Part shown: positions 45,035 to 54,164 of the stretch, in pieces
How positions within the stretch are numbered: the stretch's first letter is position 1
Layout: each line of letters starts with the position of its first letter
Position numbers and translations under genes: made by a program
The notes under the pieces: generated by a model
Databases searched by the model: none
Told to the model about the DNA's origin: nothing
Seen by the model: only the letters and a program-made list of their open reading frames with translations
Origin: Agrobacterium larrymoorei
GTDB taxonomy: Bacteria > Pseudomonadota > Alphaproteobacteria > Rhizobiales > Rhizobiaceae
DNA: 64,000 nucleotides
NCBI RefSeq assembly: GCF_013322225.1
Contig: NZ_JAAMFB010000016.1
Coordinates: forward strand, 277,830-341,829
Reading direction: 5' to 3'

Positions 45035-45063
45035 GAACTAAGAAACATGAGTATCTGTGTCAA
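45035..45063 (-). promoter_or_regulatory. Promoter of the TonB-dependent receptor gene
   Basis: TTGACA (45063-45058), a 17-nt spacer, TAGTTC (45040-45035), predicting a 5'UTR of roughly 100 nt. The -35 box overlaps the iron operator. Confidence 0.6.
45048..45062. promoter_or_regulatory. RirA iron-responsive operator (IRO-type)
   Basis: TGA-N9-TCA (TGAGTATCTGTGTCA) matches the rhizobial IRO consensus and covers the -35 box and part of the spacer of the receptor promoter, the right place for iron-dependent repression. Confidence 0.6.
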
Positions 45064-45351
45064 CTAATAAAATATGATTTTACCATTCATATTTAGTAGC
45101 GAAATCATGCGTGGCAAAAAAGTGACAGTCGCAGATTGGGTCGACCAACGTTGGCGCTCATACATGTGGCGACACTCGCTTTTCAATGCCCGTTGGAAAT
45201 GCATCTTGCTAAATGCTGTTTTCTTTTGCCTTTACACAGGCAGAGATTTCCCACGGCAAGACCATTCTGACCCACTTGAAGGCTGAGGGTTCATGGCCTA
45301 GATCAGGCCACGCATCATGTTTGCACCCGTCAACATCATTCGGAACGATCC
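45064..45351. other. Intergenic region between the receptor promoter and UPF0114 gene
   Basis: AT-rich for its first ~60 nt. An open frame 45074-45286 has no ribosome site and no protein-like pattern, so I do not call it. No repeat or hairpin stands out; the UPF0114 promoter must lie here but was not located. Confidence 0.35.
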
Positions 45352-45864
45352 ATGAAGTCCCTTGAACTGCTTGTAGAGCGCATTATTCTGTCCAGCCGCT
45401 GGCTCCTTGTGGTGTTCTACCTCGGGCTGGTCGCGGCCCTCGCCGTTTATGCGCTGTCCTTCGGCTTCAAATTCCTGAAAATCGCACAGAACGTTTTCAC
45501 CTACAGCGATGCCGAGATGATATTGGCGATGCTGGCGCTGATCGATGCGGCTCTTGTGGCAAGCCTGATCGTCATGGTGATGATCTCCGGCTACGAGAAT
45601 TTCGTCAGCCGTTTTGACGAAGGCCAGGACGAAGTGTCTTTCATCGGCAAGCTGGACGCGGGAAGTCTCAAGATCAAGGTGGCCTCCTCCATTGTTGCCA
45701 TCTCTTCTATCCACCTGCTCCAGATCTTCCTGAATGCCAATCAGTATAGCGACAGCAAACTGATGTGGTTCACTATCATTCACCTCGCCTTTGTCGTTTC
45801 CGCCGTGATGTTAGGCTTCCTGGAAAAGCTCATGGCCAAGCCTAAACCGCAGGACAAGAGCTGA
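45352..45864 (+). CDS. UPF0114 family membrane protein (YqhA-like)
   Basis: 170 residues, four hydrophobic helices. ERIILSSRWLLVVFYLGLV, then MLALIDAALVASLIVMVMISGYENFVSRF and KLDAGSLKIKVASSIVAISSIHLLQIF are the UPF0114/TIGR00645 family landmarks. The function of the family is not established. Confidence 0.9.
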   Translation: MKSLELLVERIILSSRWLLVVFYLGLVAALAVYALSFGFKFLKIAQNVFTYSDAEMILAMLALIDAALVASLIVMVMISGYENFVSRFDEGQDEVSFIGKLDAGSLKIKVASSIVAISSIHLLQIFLNANQYSDSKLMWFTIIHLAFVVSAVMLGFLEKLMAKPKPQDKS

Positions 45865-46083
45865 ACGCCTCTGCCCTAGGAAGCGGAAACAGACAGTAAC
45901 GCGGGCTGCAAACCGTCGATTGGGCGGCAAAGACGGGAAAACAACCGAAGTAAACCATTGTTAGCATTGGGGAAAAATTAAAGTAACCAAGTCGTAGGAA
46001 TATCGGAAAAAAAGGTGGAAATTCGACCAGATTCGTATATTCCTTACCATTAACATATCAACATTCTCACGAACGAAATATCA

Positions 46084-46800
46084 ATGGCCACAATCGAGCG
46101 TCAGTCGTTGCTAATCGAGGAAATTTCAGCGGCGGATAGCCGTCCTCGGTGGCTTCAGGCATTGCAGAATGTGGCGAAGAAATTCGGCTTCAGCCATGCC
46201 ACCCTGTTTCGCGTTCCGCAGGTGTGGGACGAGCTGAATTCAAGTAGTCGTATCGAAACGACGATGCCGATGCGCTTTCTCCGGGAGTTCGATCAGTTTC
46301 GAGACGTGCGGCAATGCCCGGTCGAGGCCAAGATCTGTTCATCCTTGGTGCCTCACTGCTGGTCGTTGAACGACGATATAAGCATGCAATCCTGCCCTGA
46401 ACAAATGCAGCAGTTGATGCGTCGCTTCGGCATCGTCAACGGTGTGCTTGTGCCGGTCAGTTCGCTTTCTGGCGACCGTTATATACTGAGTTTCGATGGC
46501 GATTGCCCGCCGCCTTGCCAGATCGTCCTGAACGAACTGGGCATGGTAGCGCTTCATGCGTTCGACGTTTACGACAAGATGCGCCGGGCTGAACTCATTG
46601 TCCCAAAGGCGTTGACGAAGCGCGAACTCGAAGTCGTCAGATGGACGTCCCATGGCAAGACTTCCGCCGAAATCGGCCAGATTCTCAACCTTTCAGACCA
46701 CACCATCAACGCCTATCTCAACAACGCCATCAAGAAGCTGGACTGTGTCAACCGCACGCAGCTGGTGGCGAAGGCTATCCGCTACAAGCTGATAAACTGA
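46084..46800 (+). CDS. LuxR family transcriptional regulator (solo, autoinducer-binding-like)
   Basis: 238 residues, the length of quorum-sensing LuxR proteins. The N-terminal ~165 residues resemble an autoinducer-binding domain (ALQNVAKKFGFSHATLFRVP). The C-terminal GerE-type HTH is LTKRELEVVRWTSHGKTSAEIGQILNLSDHTINAYLNNAIKKLDC. Unusual Cys-rich patches (QCPVEAKICSS, SCPEQ, DCPPPCQ) give seven or more Cys. No luxI-type synthase is present in the window. The upstream region is AT-rich with no good ribosome site. Confidence 0.85.
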   Translation: MATIERQSLLIEEISAADSRPRWLQALQNVAKKFGFSHATLFRVPQVWDELNSSSRIETTMPMRFLREFDQFRDVRQCPVEAKICSSLVPHCWSLNDDISMQSCPEQMQQLMRRFGIVNGVLVPVSSLSGDRYILSFDGDCPPPCQIVLNELGMVALHAFDVYDKMRRAELIVPKALTKRELEVVRWTSHGKTSAEIGQILNLSDHTINAYLNNAIKKLDCVNRTQLVAKAIRYKLIN

Positions 46801-46858
46801 CAGGCTGACCGTTATTTCTCGTCAGACAAAGCGTAGGCAAAGTTTAGAACCGCCAACA

Positions 46859-46883
46859 AACGCCCGGAAACAGTCCGGGCGTT
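46859..46883. terminator. Bidirectional terminator hairpin
   Basis: AACGCCCGGA (46859-46868) and TCCGGGCGTT (46874-46883) pair perfectly over 10 bp between the convergent LuxR and DUF2333 genes. Confidence 0.7.
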
Positions 46884-46903
46884 CAGGTGCAAAAACCGTC
46901 TTC

Positions 46904-48058
46904 TTATCGGTCCAGTACCGAGCGAAGTTCCACGAGGTTTGAGCGTACCCTTAAAACGTAGAAGCCCATGGTTGCCAGGTGAGATGGCATGATCCAGCCG
47001 CTCTCATCCCCGTTTGAGATCATGAACGGCTGAATTCGCAAGGCGGCGCGCGTCTGTGCCAGCGTGTCGTTCCACAGGCTGGTTACATTGCGTTCACGGA
47101 TGACTTGAGAAAAATCCGCGCCAGCTGCAGATAGAATTCCGTAGTAGCCGTAAAGCTGACCGTAGGCGAACCAGAAGCGATCGTCCGCACGGGTGTCGAA
47201 CCAGCCGCCATTGTAGTTTTCCGAACGCTCCCGCAGGATGGCCGAGGTCCCGCCGATATCGTTGGCAATGCGGTCGATGAATTGGATGAGGTTATCTGCC
47301 CGCGTATCGAAGACGGATGTGCACTGGACAAGGCTGGCATTGAATTTCCGCAGGCTTTCTGCTGCCGACCGGTAGTAGCTGGGCGTAGGCGTCTTCGGTC
47401 CGAAAGGGCTGATGCCGAAATACCAGGAATATTCGTCGTACTGCAGATTGCCGCGCGCATTCTGCAAATCGTTATTGATGCCCGACGTGCCACGCACGCG
47501 GCCTAGCGTATCGACAAGCTCGACTGCCGTTCTGCGAATGGCCTGATTGACGCCGCGCTGGAAGGACGCCTTGTTGTCGAGAAATGGCGTGCTGTCCCAA
47601 TCCATGCCGAACAGACCCATCTTGTAGAGCAGCATCGAGGAAATCCATGCATTCTGATCGACGTTAAAATCGATCAGCCCTGCGGACACATCAACGATAG
47701 CCGAATTTTGGCATGTGCGAGCGGCCGCCGTCGATGGCGTCGCCGTTGCTACCGAACCCACCTCCGCAGCCGCCGTTGGGGCTGAGGCCAGTTCCTGCCC
47801 TGCTCCAACCGTGCGCTCCGACAGCTTGTAGTCATCGACATAATCCGGATTGAAACCTGTCCATACCTGCGTTTGCCAGATGAAATTGCCGTAGAGCCCG
47901 ACAAGTAGTATCACAACTATGGCTATTGGAACCTTGATGATGAGGTTTCGTTCGGCATACCAGCCGCGCGATGCGCGGAAAGGCCAGACCATAGCGGCGA
48001 ACGCACGCCTGAAAAACGCATTGACCGGTTCAAGCATGCCTTTGGCTCTCCTCATCAA
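46904..48058 (-). CDS. DUF2333 family membrane-anchored protein
   Basis: 384 residues. One membrane helix (KVPIAIVVILLVGLYGNFIW, about 42-61) followed by a large domain with DYVDDYKLSERTVGAG, NAWISSMLLYKMGLFGMDWDSTPFLDNKASFQRGVNQAIRRT, YDEYSWYFG and SGWIMPSHLATMGFYVLRVR, all DUF2333 landmarks. An Ala/Pro/Thr-rich insert follows the start of the domain. Function unknown; it lies 124 nt downstream of the coiled-coil gene on the same strand. Confidence 0.82.
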   Translation of the reverse strand: MMRRAKGMLEPVNAFFRRAFAAMVWPFRASRGWYAERNLIIKVPIAIVVILLVGLYGNFIWQTQVWTGFNPDYVDDYKLSERTVGAGQELASAPTAAAEVGSVATATPSTAAARTCQNSAIVDVSAGLIDFNVDQNAWISSMLLYKMGLFGMDWDSTPFLDNKASFQRGVNQAIRRTAVELVDTLGRVRGTSGINNDLQNARGNLQYDEYSWYFGISPFGPKTPTPSYYRSAAESLRKFNASLVQCTSVFDTRADNLIQFIDRIANDIGGTSAILRERSENYNGGWFDTRADDRFWFAYGQLYGYYGILSAAGADFSQVIRERNVTSLWNDTLAQTRAALRIQPFMISNGDESGWIMPSHLATMGFYVLRVRSNLVELRSVLDR

Positions 48059-48182
48059 AAATCCACAGAGCCATCACATAGTGCGCAAGTCGGATGATGC
48101 AAAGGACGGGCTATACGTTTTATAAGCTTTGTTTCAACGGCTATTTTTCACAATGCCCGGCCGCGTCCCTGCGCAACGGTCC

Positions 48183-49208
48183 TTAGGCATCGCCTGACCG
48201 ACCGACGACCTGATCCTTTTCCAGCCGATAACGGGCGTAAAACGCTTCGTCGGCGTGGACTTTCCGTCGCTCCAGTTCATCCATGGAGATGCTATGGGTA
48301 CCGTGTAGCCCCAACAAACCCGAGAGATGTGGAGATGCCATAGCAGACGGGCCACCCGGCTTACCGATCAAGCTGTCCAAAGACCCGGAGATCGCAGAAT
48401 GCAATTGTATGGCCCGCTCCATCTCGCATGTCAGCATCTTAAAAAGCAGACTGTAGCCTGACAGGCACTGGCTAATCAGTGCGGTGAAATCGTGGGATAA
48501 CTGGATTTGCCGGTCAAGAGTGTCCAACCGGCCGCGAGCCTCACCATACTCTAACTCCCCTTTTTCAAGAGCAAGCGAAAGGCCGTCCCGTTCTGCAAGC
48601 AGCGCCTTCGAGCGCAACTCATCCGTCGTATTACCCGCTTTCCACTGCGTCGTAGCCAATGATGCGTTCGTTTCCTTCAAAGCATGGCGCGCATCTTCCA
48701 CAGATACGTTCAGCTTCGTTCTGACTTGCATGAGAGAAACGGCAACAGCCTCGCAGCGGCTCAAGAAATCAGCGCTATGAGATTTGGTTTCAGCGGCAAT
48801 GACGCTGGCCCGGTCACACTGGAGAAGAACGTCGGCCAATTGGACGGAAAGAGCCCGCTCCTTGGTGCGCACGGCATGACGCTTGTCGTTCCTTCGCTTC
48901 AAAAAGAAAAACAGGAAACGTTCATAGCGCGTGGTTTCGTTGATCGAACCGAAAGCCTCGTAAAGCCGACCGATCCGTTGCGAAAGTCTGTGAACAATAT
49001 CGGCAAGTGTGGCTTCCGCCTCCAGAGCTTGCCGTTGAAGGGTTTCTAACGCGGCGCGATCCGGTTCCGGCAGGGCATCGGCCTTTGCAACTTGATCGGG
49101 TGCCAGGACTTCGAGCAACTGCAGGAACCCGAGCTGCCCGGTCAGCAGGGCCGCATTCATGGTCTGCGCCCTGTCAATATCGCTGCCGATGGATTGCGGC
49201 TTCACCAT
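48183..49208 (-). CDS. Unknown helical/coiled-coil protein, 341 aa
   Basis: Start at ATG 49208 (MVKPQSIGSDID) with GGGAG about 9 nt upstream; the GTG at 49229 has none. Almost entirely helical with long heptad-like stretches (ETLQRQALEAEATLADIVHRLSQ, LLAERDGLSLALEKGELEYG, RLDTLDRQIQ). A short FLFFFLKRRNDKRH patch near residue 102 is the only strongly hydrophobic segment. No signal peptide. I do not recognise a family; the helical layout recalls TelA/toxic-anion-resistance proteins but without a clear signature. Probably transcribed with DUF2333. Confidence 0.7.
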   Translation of the reverse strand: MVKPQSIGSDIDRAQTMNAALLTGQLGFLQLLEVLAPDQVAKADALPEPDRAALETLQRQALEAEATLADIVHRLSQRIGRLYEAFGSINETTRYERFLFFFLKRRNDKRHAVRTKERALSVQLADVLLQCDRASVIAAETKSHSADFLSRCEAVAVSLMQVRTKLNVSVEDARHALKETNASLATTQWKAGNTTDELRSKALLAERDGLSLALEKGELEYGEARGRLDTLDRQIQLSHDFTALISQCLSGYSLLFKMLTCEMERAIQLHSAISGSLDSLIGKPGGPSAMASPHLSGLLGLHGTHSISMDELERRKVHADEAFYARYRLEKDQVVGRSGDA

Positions 49209-49255
49209 GAGATTGATCTCCCGACTCACACAGGTCTGTGTCGATGACGGACTAA

Positions 49256-49281
49256 AGCGTTTCCGCGTGAAGGGAAACGCT
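49256..49281 (-). terminator. Hairpin after the pseudoazurin gene
   Basis: AGCGTTTCC (49256-49264) pairs with GGAAACGCT (49273-49281). On the minus strand it follows the pseudoazurin stop by about 28 nt, with only three T after it. Confidence 0.5.
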
Positions 49282-49308
49282 CTTGTGGGATACGGGAGAT
49301 CGAAACAC

Positions 49309-49758
49309 TCAGTTCGTCAGTTTGGCAAGCTCCGCATTGAGTCGCTCGCGCGCCTTCTTAGGCATTTTGGCTGTTTTTACCATCTCCAGATTGGCGGGAG
49401 CATCACCGACGACGACGAGAGCAACCATCCCCATGCCGAAATGCGGCGTGCATTTGAACACATAGGCACCTTCCTTTTCCACCGTGATGCGCAGCGCCTC
49501 GTTCATTTTCCCTTTGGTCTCCTGGACGCCCTCGGGGATGAGATCCTTTATCGTTGCGGCATCATGGCCCTTGTCCACAGGAACGAAAGTAATGATGTCG
49601 CCAGGGTTCGCCTTAATGACAGCGGGCTCAAATACCATCGCCTGCCCATCCGAACCCTTGTTGAGCATCTTGACTTCAATTTCCGCAGCAGTTGCTGGAA
49701 ACGTGAAAAATCCGGCAACGACTGCACTGGTGAGAAAATTAAGAACGTTGTCGCGCAT
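49309..49758 (-). CDS. Pseudoazurin (periplasmic type I copper protein)
   Basis: 149 residues from ATG 49758 behind AGGAG; the frame to 49824 is unsupported. Signal peptide to about ATAA/EIEV (residue 25). Copper ligands are H65 (DKGHDA) and C103, H106, M111 in [30 protein letters not shown] is typical of pseudoazurin. It donates electrons to denitrification enzymes such as copper nitrite reductase, but no nir or nos genes are in the window. Confidence 0.93.
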   Translation of the reverse strand: MRDNVLNFLTSAVVAGFFTFPATAAEIEVKMLNKGSDGQAMVFEPAVIKANPGDIITFVPVDKGHDAATIKDLIPEGVQETKGKMNEALRITVEKEGAYVFKCTPHFGMGMVALVVVGDAPANLEMVKTAKMPKKARERLNAELAKLTN

Positions 49759-49883
49759 TGGCCTGCTCCTGATTTCGACCGCATAACGCGGCCTTTCGCC
49801 AACCGTGCTACGCCCTGATGCCAAGCTGCTCCTTGACCGAAATCAACCGAAAGACAGGTGCGGCAATCTGTACCGCAACGACA

Positions 49884-50471
49884 TCATGTGTCGCCGTTTA
49901 CTGTCTCCAACCAATGGCGGCGACAGAAGGAAATATATTTTTCATTACCGCCGACATCGATCTGCGCGCCTTCACGCACGGCCTTTCCAGTCTCATCGAA
50001 CCGTGCCACCATAGTCGCCTTGCGGCCGCAATGGCAGATGGTACGGATTTCCCGCAATTCATCGGCGATGGCCAGAAGCTCCCGGGATGCGGGAAAAAGC
50101 TTGCCCTGGAAATCCGTGCGCAGGCCATAGGTCATAACCGGAATGCCGAGATCGTCCGCGATGCGGGCCAATTGCCAGACATGATGTTCCGAAAGGAAAT
50201 TCGCCTCATCAACGAAAACGCAGGCGACGGGCTCCTGCCCGTGCAGGCACTGCACGTCCGCGAAGATATCCGTGGTCTCATCGAAGACAAGCGCATCGGA
50301 AGACAGGCCGATGCGCGAGGCAACCTTGCCGGTTCCAGCCCGATTATCGAAGGCTGCCGTGTAAATCAGGGTGCGCATTCCGCGTTCCTGATAATTATAG
50401 GATGCCTGCAGCAGCATCGTGGACTTGCCAGCGTTCATCGACGAATAATTGAAATAGAGCTTGGCCATCAT
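49884..50471 (-). CDS. tdk: Thymidine kinase
   Basis: 195 residues, type II thymidine kinase. P-loop NYSSMNAGKSTMLLQASYNY, Walker-B-like VFVDEANFLSEHHVWQLA, the lid zinc site formed by CHCGRKAT and FCRRHW, and the TYGLRTDFQGKLFPAS thymidine loop. Phosphorylates thymidine in pyrimidine salvage. GGAGGG precedes the paired ATG codons. Confidence 0.95.
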   Translation of the reverse strand: MMAKLYFNYSSMNAGKSTMLLQASYNYQERGMRTLIYTAAFDNRAGTGKVASRIGLSSDALVFDETTDIFADVQCLHGQEPVACVFVDEANFLSEHHVWQLARIADDLGIPVMTYGLRTDFQGKLFPASRELLAIADELREIRTICHCGRKATMVARFDETGKAVREGAQIDVGGNEKYISFCRRHWLETVNGDT

Positions 50472-50637
50472 GCCCTCCGAAACTTATCCACGGTCTTTTG
50501 CAGGGTGGAAGCTGCGGAGGGAAGTCCGCAATCAAGAAAAACACAGCTTTCCTGCGGTTCCCGCCTGATTGAACCAACCGCCGATTTCTTGCGTTGGTGT
50601 CGCAAAAATTGCTGCAGCGCACGCAAATACGCGTGAG

Positions 50638-50666
50638 TTGATTATGTGCGGAGGCTATTCATAATG
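50638..50666 (+). promoter_or_regulatory. Probable choXWV promoter
   Basis: TTGATT (50638-50643), a 17-nt spacer, ATAATG (50661-50666), 90 nt before choX. No BetI-like palindrome was recognised next to it. Confidence 0.5.
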
Positions 50667-50755
50667 GCAGAGTCATAGCGACGGGTTTATTTCGCGTCCG
50701 AAAAAAGCCAGATTGCGGCCATGACTTCGGGAACACAAAAAAGGGAGTAAGCACA

Positions 50756-51715
50756 ATGCTTGCACATCATCGTCGCTGTCTGGCACTCGCCGCAGCAGTT
50801 TCTGCAATGACACTCTTCTCGACCGGCGCAATGGCCGCAGAAGTTGAAAGCTGCAGCACGGTCCGCTTCTCGGACGTTGGCTGGACCGACATCACCGCAA
50901 CGACCGCGACAGCATCCGTTATACTCAAGAGCCTGGGCTATCAGACGGATGTGAAAATCCTGTCTGTTCCGGTTACCTACACCTCGCTGAAGAACAAGGA
51001 CATCGACGTCTTTCTCGGCAACTGGATGCCGACAATGGAGGGCGACCTCAAGCCCTACCGGGATGACAAATCCGTGGAGACCGTGCGTGAGAACCTGACG
51101 GGTGCCAAATACACTTTGGCCACCAACAGCAAGGGTGCTGAGCTCGGCATCAAGGATTTCAAGGATATCGCTGCCCATAGCGACAAACTCGACGGCAAAA
51201 TTTACGGCATCGAGCCCGGTAATGACGGCAACCGTCTGATCCTCGGCATGGTAGAGAAAGACACCTTCGGCCTTAAGGATTTCCAGGTCGTGGAATCCTC
51301 CGAGCAGGGCATGCTGGCCCAGGTTGCGCGTGCGGACAAATCTGGCGATCCCATCGTCTTCCTCGGCTGGGAACCGCACCCGATGAACAGCAATTTCAAG
51401 CTGACCTATCTGACCGGCGGTGACGATGTGTTTGGTCCCAACCTGGGCGGCGCGACGATCTACACCAATGTTCGAGCCGGTTATCTGAATGAATGCGCCA
51501 ATGTCGGCACGTTCCTGAAAAACCTTCAATTCACGCTGCCCATGGAAAACGAGATCATGGGCAAGATCCTGAACGACGGCATGGAAGGCGAAGCGGCAGC
51601 CACGGAATGGCTGAAAGCGAACCCGACTGCAATCGAGCCATGGCTCGCAGGCGTCAAGACCAGGGACGGCAGCGAGGACGCGCTTGCCGCTGCGAAAAAG
51701 AACATCGGGCTTTAA
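50756..51715 (+). CDS. choX: Choline ABC transporter, periplasmic choline-binding protein
   Basis: 319 residues. Signal peptide to about GAMA/AEVES. It is an OpuAC-type binding protein with VRFSDVGWTDITATTATASV, DVFLGNWMPTMEGD, YGIEPGNDGNR and FLGWEPHPMN, the ChoX hallmarks whose aromatic residues cage the quaternary ammonium group. AGGGAG precedes the ATG. First gene of choXWV; imports choline as carbon source or glycine betaine precursor. Confidence 0.93.
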   Translation: MLAHHRRCLALAAAVSAMTLFSTGAMAAEVESCSTVRFSDVGWTDITATTATASVILKSLGYQTDVKILSVPVTYTSLKNKDIDVFLGNWMPTMEGDLKPYRDDKSVETVRENLTGAKYTLATNSKGAELGIKDFKDIAAHSDKLDGKIYGIEPGNDGNRLILGMVEKDTFGLKDFQVVESSEQGMLAQVARADKSGDPIVFLGWEPHPMNSNFKLTYLTGGDDVFGPNLGGATIYTNVRAGYLNECANVGTFLKNLQFTLPMENEIMGKILNDGMEGEAAATEWLKANPTAIEPWLAGVKTRDGSEDALAAAKKNIGL

Positions 51716-51805
51716 AGCCGGTCATTTGAAGTTTCGCCCGGCTTCCGAAGGTTACTCCTCGGAAGCCGACAACATGAACCCGTTCACGAAAGGCAAAATC
51801 TTACC

Positions 51806-52657
51806 GTGGAATGGCTCAGCGCATCTCAAAATCGTTTACCGGTCGGTCGATATGCCAAGGAAGCAATCGACTGGCTTACCGGAAATCTGGCATTTTTCTT
51901 CGATTGGTTAGCCCTTATTTTTTCAAGCGTCATCGACGCGATACTCTATTTGCTGCAAGCGCCGCATCCATTCATCATCATCGCCATCCTGACTGGTCTT
52001 TCGGGCTGGACGAGACGCTCGATAGGGATGCCGATCTTCACGGCGCTCGGCCTTCTGCTCATCATCAACCTTGGATACTGGAAGGCGACGACGGAAACGC
52101 TGGCACTGGTCATCGCAGCAACGACGGTCTGCATGGTCATCGGAATTCCGCTGGGTATCCTCGCAGCCAGACGCAAATGGGTATACGGCATCATGCGCCC
52201 AGTACTCGATCTGATGCAGACCATCCCGACCTTCGTTTATCTTATCCCGGCGCTGGTTCTCTTCGGCCTCGGCATGGTACCCGGTCTCATCGCTACCGTC
52301 ATATTTGCCATCGCCGCGCCAATCCGGCTAACGCGGCTTGGCATCATCTCAACGCCCCCGGCCCTCGTGGAAGCGGCGGTCGCCTTTGGTGCAACACCCT
52401 CGCAGGTATTGCGAAAGGTGGAGCTGCCCTTCGCGACACCGCAGATCATGGCGGGCCTGACACAGACAATCATGCTTTCACTGTCCATGGTGGTTATATC
52501 CGCTTTGGTGGGAGCAAATGGACTTGGCGTGCCGGTAGTGCGCGCCTTGAACACGGTCAATATCGCAATGGGTTTCGAAGCCGGCCTTTGCATCGTCATC
52601 GTGGCGATCATTCTGGATCGTCTGTTCCGCCTGCCCGGATCGGAGGATGAAGTATGA
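51806..52657 (+). CDS. choW: Choline ABC transporter permease
   Basis: 283 residues from GTG 51806, giving MEWLSASQNRLPVGRYAKEA, the expected N-terminus of ProW/ChoW permeases. At least six helices and the inner-membrane-component loop (EAAVAFGATPSQVLRKVELP, near 190-210) that docks on the ATPase. 90 nt after choX; overlaps choV by ATGA, so translation is coupled. Confidence 0.93.
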   Translation: MEWLSASQNRLPVGRYAKEAIDWLTGNLAFFFDWLALIFSSVIDAILYLLQAPHPFIIIAILTGLSGWTRRSIGMPIFTALGLLLIINLGYWKATTETLALVIAATTVCMVIGIPLGILAARRKWVYGIMRPVLDLMQTIPTFVYLIPALVLFGLGMVPGLIATVIFAIAAPIRLTRLGIISTPPALVEAAVAFGATPSQVLRKVELPFATPQIMAGLTQTIMLSLSMVVISALVGANGLGVPVVRALNTVNIAMGFEAGLCIVIVAIILDRLFRLPGSEDEV

Positions 52658-53700
52658 GTGACGCAATCATCTTCGAAAACATCGACATCATTTTCGGCGA
52701 CAACCCCTCGCAGGCCCTACCGCTCGTCGATGCGGGCAGGACACGGGCGGAAATCAATGCGCAGACCGGTCTGGTTCTGGGCGTTGCCGATGCCTCGCTT
52801 ACGGTCAAGGAGGGCGAAATCCTTGTGCTGATGGGACTGTCGGGATCGGGAAAATCGACCCTCCTTCGCGCAGTCAATCGACTGGCGCCCGTCGTTCGCG
52901 GCAAGGTCAGCGTGAAGACGCCGGGTGGATATGTCGATCCTTACCGGGCATCTTCCAAGGTTCTGCGTGATTTGCGCACACACACGGTTTCCATGGTGTT
53001 CCAGCAATTCGGGCTGCTGCCATGGCGCAATGTAGCCGACAATGTCGGCTTTGGGCTTGAGCTTTCCGGCGTACCGGACGCGGAGCGCAAGAAGCGGGTG
53101 ACCGAGCAACTGGAGCTGGTCAACCTTTCCGACTGGGCCAACCGCAAGGTCGGCGAGTTATCGGGTGGCATGCAGCAACGCGTGGGCCTCGCGCGTGCCT
53201 TTGCAACAGGCGCCCCCATTCTTCTGATGGACGAACCGTTCTCCGCGCTCGACCCTCTCATCCGCAGCAGGCTTCAGGATGAACTGCTGGAATTCCAGAG
53301 CAGGCTGAAAAAGACGATCCTCTTCGTCAGCCACGATCTGGACGAAGCGTTTCGCATTGGCAACCGTATCGCCATGATGGAAGGGGGACGGATCATCCAA
53401 TGCGGCACACCGCAGGAGATCGTCAAGAACCCTTCCAATCAGTATGTTTCCGATTTCGTGCAGAACATGAACCCGATTTCAGTCCTGACGGCAGCCGATG
53501 TAATGCAGCGCGGCGTAACCGCCCAAAATGGCAGCCTTTCCATTGCTGCCACCGCCCGACCTGAATCCCCACTGGTGGACATTCTGGACGCCATGGCAAA
53601 GCAGCCAGGCGCGATCGGCATTGTCGAGAAAGGCGCAGTCGTCGGCACTGTTTCGTCCGACGACATCGTTCGCGGACTGACCCGACACCGCACAAAATGA
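52654..53700 (+). CDS. choV: Choline ABC transporter ATP-binding protein
   Basis: 348 residues. MGLSGSGKSTLLRAVNRL is Walker A, ELSGGMQQRVGLARAFATG the signature and ILLMDEPFSALDP Walker B; TVSMVFQQFGLLPWRNV is the Q-loop. As in ProV/OpuAA it begins with ~45 residues before the core. The C-terminus (ADVMQRGVTAQ..., GAVVGTVSSDDIVRGL) resembles a partial CBS-type domain. Followed by a clear terminator. Confidence 0.94.
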   Translation: MSDAIIFENIDIIFGDNPSQALPLVDAGRTRAEINAQTGLVLGVADASLTVKEGEILVLMGLSGSGKSTLLRAVNRLAPVVRGKVSVKTPGGYVDPYRASSKVLRDLRTHTVSMVFQQFGLLPWRNVADNVGFGLELSGVPDAERKKRVTEQLELVNLSDWANRKVGELSGGMQQRVGLARAFATGAPILLMDEPFSALDPLIRSRLQDELLEFQSRLKKTILFVSHDLDEAFRIGNRIAMMEGGRIIQCGTPQEIVKNPSNQYVSDFVQNMNPISVLTAADVMQRGVTAQNGSLSIAATARPESPLVDILDAMAKQPGAIGIVEKGAVVGTVSSDDIVRGLTRHRTK

Positions 53701-53706
53701 TAAGAT

Positions 53707-53733
53707 TGCCCCGGAAATTCCGGGGCATTTTCT
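53707..53733 (+). terminator. Rho-independent terminator of choXWV
   Basis: TGCCCCGGAA (53707-53716) pairs with TTCCGGGGCA (53718-53727), then TTTTCTT. Confidence 0.85.
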
Positions 53734-54164
53734 TGCTGAAACAGGCGCTCGCACCCATCGTTTGGTCTGGGGTATTCGTCAGATTTACGAGGCTTAAAGC
53801 ATGCCGAATTATTTATCGCTCAACGGGGCCTGTGCGAGAAATTGGGTATCGCTTAAAATAACAGCAGATAATTCGAATTGAGGAACATTCGAACTAGCTG
53901 AAAAAAAATACCTTCGAAGACGAGAGAGGCGCAAACATCAACGTAGTTTAATCGTTTATATTTCAGCGATACGAAATATCATACCCGTCTGACAGCTAGA
54001 CCGCTCAACTTACGCGCATTTCGATACATGCTAATAAAGCGTAGCCTTTACCCTAGATTTAGGTATATACAATCACCTTCCAGAGTTGGTACACTTCACT
54101 CATAAAATATTTTGCTTCAAAAACGATAGCTCTGGGGCGGGCTTTACGCAGGAGAATAGGGAAT
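53734..54164. other. AT-rich gap upstream of the NolR-like regulator
   Basis: 431 nt, less GC-rich than its surroundings and without a plausible gene on either strand. It holds a partial palindrome TACCCTAGATTTAGGTA (54049-54065) followed by TATACA, a possible operator/-10 about 100 nt before the regulator. An autoregulatory NolR-type site could be here but I cannot align one confidently. A small RNA is possible but unsupported. Confidence 0.35.

Noticed and set aside
45074..45286. 70-aa plus-strand frame upstream of UPF0114
   Set aside because: No ribosome site, unusual Trp/Phe/Arg-rich composition and no family resemblance.
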